The position numbers and the translations under genes were made by a program. Source: a bacterium UBA7470 (GTDB taxonomy: Bacteria > Pseudomonadota > Gammaproteobacteria > Burkholderiales > Burkholderiaceae_C). From it: 8,922 nucleotides of DNA. The number at the start of each line of letters is the position of its first letter. Within the stretch, counting starts at the first letter, position 1. The stretch spans positions 1-8,922 of the forward strand of contig DLPA01000179.1 in assembly GCA_002479815.1 (NCBI GenBank), in the 5' to 3' direction. A model generated the notes under the pieces. That model saw only the letters and a program-made list of their open reading frames with translations. It ran no database searches and was not told where the DNA came from. Shown in pieces: positions 5,593 through 8,922 of this stretch.

Positions 5593-6768
5593 ATGAATCG
5601 CAATCTCTGGCTGATGGTCGTGGCCCAAGGGCTGTTTTTGACCAACAACGTCACCTTCATCGCCATCAATGGCTTGGTGGGTTTGAGCTTGGCCCCACTG
5701 GGCTGGATGGCGACCTTGCCGGTGATGGGGTATGTCGTCGGCGGGGCGCTTTCGACGGGCTTGGTCGCACGCTCTCAAGCACTGTGGGGGCGTAAGGTCT
5801 CCTTCCAGTTGGGTTTGCTGGTGGCGGTGCTGTCGGCGCTGATGGGGGCGTGGGCCGTGGCTGAAAAAAACTTCTGGTTATTGGTCACCGCCACAGTAGT
5901 GGCGGGGTATTACAGCGCCAATGGGCAGCTATATCGCTTTGCAGCGGCAGAGTTGGCAGCACCCTCTTTCAAGGAAAAGGCTGTTTCGCTGGTCTTGGCA
6001 GGTGGTTTGCTGGGGGCGGTCTTGGGGCCGAATTTGGCCAACCACGCGCGGGGCTTGGCTGACGTTCCTTTTATGGGGGCGTATGTGGCTTTGGCAGTGG
6101 TGGGGCTTTTGGCGATGGGGGTGATGGCGTTTGTGCAGTTTCCACCCGTCCCGCCCAAGGTACAAACGGGTGCTTCCGCAGGCCGCTCGGTCGGAGAGTT
6201 GATGCGGCAACCGGTGTTCATGGTGGCAGCGGGGGCCAGTGCCCTGAGTTATGGGGTGATGAACCTGCTGATGGCGGCCACGCCATTGGCGATGCAGGTG
6301 TGCGGTTTCCCGTTTGGCGATGCGGCACTGGTGCTGGAGTGGCACGTCATTGGGATGTTCGCACCCGGCTTCTTCACAGGGCATCTCATCAAGCGTTTTG
6401 GCACGACCACGATCATGGCGATGGGCGTGTTGCTCAATGCCCTATGTATTGCAGTGGCGCTGTCGGGCCAAGATTTACATCAGTTCTTAGTGGCTCTGTT
6501 TTTGCTGGGGGTGGGTTGGAATTTTGTGTTTACAAGCAGCACCACGCTGGCCCTTCAAGCGTATCGACCTGAAGAAAAAGATCGTGCACAGGCGGCCATC
6601 AATTTTTGCGTGTTTGCGACGATGGCTTTGACCTCGTTTGCCTCGGGTGCGTTGGTCACCACTCAAGGTTGGGCCTTGCTGAATTGGGGGTCTTTACTGC
6701 CAGTGATCTTGATGGCGTTGGGTTTGCTGTGGCTGCGTAAGGTTTCTGAAATTCAAAAAGCCACCTGA
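5593..6768 (+). CDS. MFS transporter, 12-TM type, substrate unknown
   Basis: Encodes 391 residues, a usual length for 12-helix major facilitator proteins. Hydrophobic helices fill both halves, with a loop near 185-205 (PPVPPKVQTGASAGRSVGEL) separating the six-helix bundles. The cytoplasmic loop between helices 2 and 3 carries a reduced motif A, ending in WGRKVSF (65-71); the usual Asp-Arg of GxLxDRxGR is missing (TGLVARSQALWGRK). Helix 5 has a Gly/Pro-rich stretch, GGLLGAVLGPNLA (137-149), similar to motif C of antiporters. Helix 4 contains GYYSANGQLYRFAAAEL, a distinctive sequence I associate with uncharacterised MFS proteins of Burkholderiales. It sits 7 bp behind cysE with an overlapping ribosome site, so a link to serine, cysteine or sulfur metabolism is possible but unproven. 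The stop is duplicated in an imperfect 12-bp tandem repeat. Confidence 0.88.
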   Translation: MNRNLWLMVVAQGLFLTNNVTFIAINGLVGLSLAPLGWMATLPVMGYVVGGALSTGLVARSQALWGRKVSFQLGLLVAVLSALMGAWAVAEKNFWLLVTATVVAGYYSANGQLYRFAAAELAAPSFKEKAVSLVLAGGLLGAVLGPNLANHARGLADVPFMGAYVALAVVGLLAMGVMAFVQFPPVPPKVQTGASAGRSVGELMRQPVFMVAAGASALSYGVMNLLMAATPLAMQVCGFPFGDAALVLEWHVIGMFAPGFFTGHLIKRFGTTTIMAMGVLLNALCIAVALSGQDLHQFLVALFLLGVGWNFVFTSSTTLALQAYRPEEKDRAQAAINFCVFATMALTSFASGALVTTQGWALLNWGSLLPVILMALGLLWLRKVSEIQKAT

Positions 6769-6781
6769 GAAGCCATCTGAG
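6758..6781 (+). repeat. Imperfect 12-bp tandem repeat over the MFS stop
   Basis: AAGCCACCTGAG (6758-6769) is followed directly by AAGCCATCTGAG (6770-6781), one mismatch. The 12-bp unit keeps frame, so a second in-frame TGA lies four codons after the first. It is probably a small slippage duplication. Confidence 0.8.
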
Positions 6782-6858
6782 CCGGATACACTGAGCGGCA
6801 TTGCTCTTAGAGGCGTAAAAGCGCTTCCTCATTGTGAGCGCGTTTAGTAAGGCTGAAC

Positions 6859-8922
6859 ATGGCGTTTTTAAGTCAAAAAGCAGGCATCGCGCTGGCTGCG
6901 CTTGTGGTGGGTGCTACCACAGCAATGGCGATTTATTGGCAAGGGGGAAGTGCCAGAGACAACGGCTTTTCTGTGAAGAGCCTCTTCCAAGCGCAGCCCT
7001 CCAGCGTCCATATTGGCGACCCCGCCGCGTTTGCGTGGGTGGACTGCAAGCCGCGCTTGTTCGACGGTAGTCCAGCCGTGTCCGTGACGTTCACACAAGC
7101 CTTGACCCGTTCCCAAGACTGGGACAAACTTATCAAGGTGAGTGAAAGTGCCAGTGAAAGCGGTACGGGCACACGCATCACCAACCGTTGGGTATTGGGC
7201 GATAACCCTCGTGTGCTGTGGCTGCCGAATGTCAAACCCGATCACCATTACCGCATCCAAATGGATGCCAGCCTTACGGCGGCGGCCAACGGCACGCTAG
7301 GAACAGCACAAGACTGCACGGTCAAGAGCGAGGCCATGCCCACCTCGTTTTATTTTGCCAGCCGTGGCATGGTCTTACCGGCAGGGCAAAACGGCGGTTT
7401 ACCCGTGGTCACGGTGAATATGCCGGAAGTGGATGTGCAGTTCTTGCGTGTCCAAGACACCGCATTGGCAGATTTTTTAGAGCAAGTCGGTGGTCGTCCC
7501 CACCGCAACCCCGAAACTCGTCAAACAGACAACGACAGCGAAGAAGGCGAAGGCGGTTGGATCGACCCCGAGAGCAAACTCAAAGGTACGGTCTCGTCTT
7601 ACACCTTGGACAACCTGCGCGAAAAAGCCACCAGCGTGTACCTGAGCCGTTTCACCACGGACACCCGCTCCAACCGCCGTAATGTCAGTTTCCTGCCCGT
7701 CGAGCAGATCAAAGAATTGCAAGAGCCGGGCATTTACGTGGCGGTGATGACACCGCCCGGGCGTTTTGGCTGGGATCATCAAGTCACCTACTTCTACGTC
7801 ACCGACATCGGGTTGCACATTCGTCGCCATGCCCAACAAACCGATGTGTTTGCCACGTCTTTAAAAACCGGCGAAGGACTCAAGGGCGTAGAAGTCAGTC
7901 TGATCGATACCCATGGCAAATCCTTGGCACAAGCGGGCACGGATGGTGAGGGACATGCCGTCTTGACAGGGGATGTGCAAAAAGGGCGTGTGCTCTTGGC
8001 CCGCAAAAACAAAGACTTGTCTTTACTGGCACTGCGCGATCCAGCCCTGGACTTGTCCGAGTACGAACTCAACGGTCACCCCTCGCGTAATCAAAAGTTG
8101 TTTGTCTATGCGGGGCGAGATTTGTACCGTCCGGGTGAACAGTTCACCGCCTCCGTGCTGGCGCGTGATGCAGACGGCAAAGTCTTGCCCGCGCCCTTGC
8201 TCGGTATGGGTCAAGCCCTGCCTTTGACCCTGACGTTGAAAAAACCCGATGGGGAAGTGGTGTCCACCCAACTGGTGCGCCCCCACAGCCAAGGTAAAGC
8301 CTATTACCAACAAGCCATCGACCTTCCCGCCAGTGCGCCCACAGGCCGGTGGTTATTGGAAGCGCGGGTCGATCCCGCCTCGCGCCAAGCGGATGCCAGT
8401 TGGGGCTTTCAGGTGGAAGAGTTTTTGCCCGAGCGCATGAAAATGGATTTCAAGTCCGATGCCAAAACCCTCACCGGCCCGGCATCGTGGGACATTCATG
8501 TCACGGGCAGCTATCTTTATGGCGCACCGGCGGCGGGAAACGCCTTGCAAATCACGCAGTCCAGCGAGCGCCAGCGGTTTGCGTTGCCTCAGCAATGGCC
8601 GGGTTTTGTATTTGGCGACTTTGCCGATGACACCGCCCGCCAGCGCCGCGATTTGGAAGAGCAAACGCTGGATGAGCGTGGCGAGGCCCATGTCAACGTC
8701 CCAGTTGATGTGCAAGAACGCCGCTCGCCCATGAAATTACGTGCCAGTTTCAGCCTGCTGGAGTCGGGCGGTCGTCCTGTGGTACGTTCATTAGAGCGTA
8801 CTTGGTGGCCCGCCGATGCCTTGATCGGCGTGCGCCCCTTGTTTGAACGGGATGTGGCCCAAGAAAACCAACTCGCTGGGTTTGAGCTGATTCGTGTCAA
8901 TGCCCAAGGCCAAGCCCTCCCC
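6859..8922 (+). CDS. Alpha-2-macroglobulin family protein, N-terminal 688 residues (3' end outside window)
   Basis: The frame is open to the window end (688 codons). AAGG at 6849-6852 lies 6 nt before the ATG. A hydrophobic helix (about residues 8-26) following a Lys forms a signal anchor or signal peptide; no lipobox cysteine is present, unlike E. coli YfhM, a periplasmic lipoprotein. Next comes an N-terminal Ig-like domain (about 40-160) with Cys63 and Cys153, a possible disulfide. GLPVVTVNMPEVDVQFLRVQ marks the first macroglobulin domains. An acidic insert (DNDSEEGEGGW) is near 220-235. FYVTDIGLHIRRHA (312-325) begins another domain, and DLYRPGE (421-427) is the MG2 hallmark. FQVEEFLPERMKMDF (about 517-531) starts a further domain. 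The thioester (CxEQ) and bait region would lie downstream, so thioester status is unknown. Bacterial members are thought to trap foreign proteases in the periplasm, often beside PBP1C. Confidence 0.92.
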   Translation, partial: MAFLSQKAGIALAALVVGATTAMAIYWQGGSARDNGFSVKSLFQAQPSSVHIGDPAAFAWVDCKPRLFDGSPAVSVTFTQALTRSQDWDKLIKVSESASESGTGTRITNRWVLGDNPRVLWLPNVKPDHHYRIQMDASLTAAANGTLGTAQDCTVKSEAMPTSFYFASRGMVLPAGQNGGLPVVTVNMPEVDVQFLRVQDTALADFLEQVGGRPHRNPETRQTDNDSEEGEGGWIDPESKLKGTVSSYTLDNLREKATSVYLSRFTTDTRSNRRNVSFLPVEQIKELQEPGIYVAVMTPPGRFGWDHQVTYFYVTDIGLHIRRHAQQTDVFATSLKTGEGLKGVEVSLIDTHGKSLAQAGTDGEGHAVLTGDVQKGRVLLARKNKDLSLLALRDPALDLSEYELNGHPSRNQKLFVYAGRDLYRPGEQFTASVLARDADGKVLPAPLLGMGQALPLTLTLKKPDGEVVSTQLVRPHSQGKAYYQQAIDLPASAPTGRWLLEARVDPASRQADASWGFQVEEFLPERMKMDFKSDAKTLTGPASWDIHVTGSYLYGAPAAGNALQITQSSERQRFALPQQWPGFVFGDFADDTARQRRDLEEQTLDERGEAHVNVPVDVQERRSPMKLRASFSLLESGGRPVVRSLERTWWPADALIGVRPLFERDVAQENQLAGFELIRVNAQGQALP

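Noticed and set aside
5929..6384. Minus-strand ORFs antisense to the MFS gene
   Set aside because: They lie opposite clear transmembrane coding sequence and have no family resemblance.

Overview
The window looks like a chromosomal segment of a betaproteobacterium, most likely order Burkholderiales and close to Comamonadaceae. This rests on protein resemblance (a YihY/BrkB protein with a long C-terminal soluble domain, DUF2069, a short-form CysE, the trmJ-cysE neighbourhood), moderately high GC in the genes, and frequent GTG/TTG and G/C-ending codons. No database search was possible, so the taxonomic call is an inference. No phage, plasmid, CRISPR, tRNA or rRNA genes were seen.

Layout, left to right. 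Bases 1-366 hold the C-terminal end of a short-chain dehydrogenase (SDR) gene with a strong intrinsic terminator behind it. Bases 367-680 carry no gene. Most of this gap is an AT-rich imperfect palindrome of about 267 bp (425-691) whose arms are 41/46 identical at the outer ends; it is the most unusual structure in the window and resembles a MITE-type repeat or a paired-terminator element. Next comes yihY on the minus strand (681-1940), divergent from a DUF2069 membrane-protein gene (1939-2370). As annotated from the first ATGs, their start codons overlap in one CATG. A minus-strand Smr-domain gene (2400-3044) converges on DUF2069. A 224-bp divergent spacer with a small inverted repeat leads to kbp/lysM (3269-3760), which ends in a long hairpin.

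The second half is all plus strand: trmJ (tRNA C32/U32 methyltransferase, 3946-4728), cysE (serine acetyltransferase, 4797-5585), an MFS transporter 7 bp behind cysE (5593-6768), and the first 688 residues of a large alpha-2-macroglobulin-family protein (6859 to the window end). trmJ-cysE is a recurrent proteobacterial neighbourhood. cysE and the MFS gene look co-transcribed. The macroglobulin gene has its own ribosome site and is probably the start of a further unit; in many bacteria this family is paired with a penicillin-binding protein 1C gene, which would lie outside this window.

Most of the content is ordinary housekeeping and envelope genes. I did not find a convincing new multi-gene system. 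The points worth a second look are the palindromic element at 425-691, the overlapping divergent starts at 1938-1941, a perfect 11-bp tandem duplication that forms the trmJ start region, and the inverted repeat upstream of kbp.
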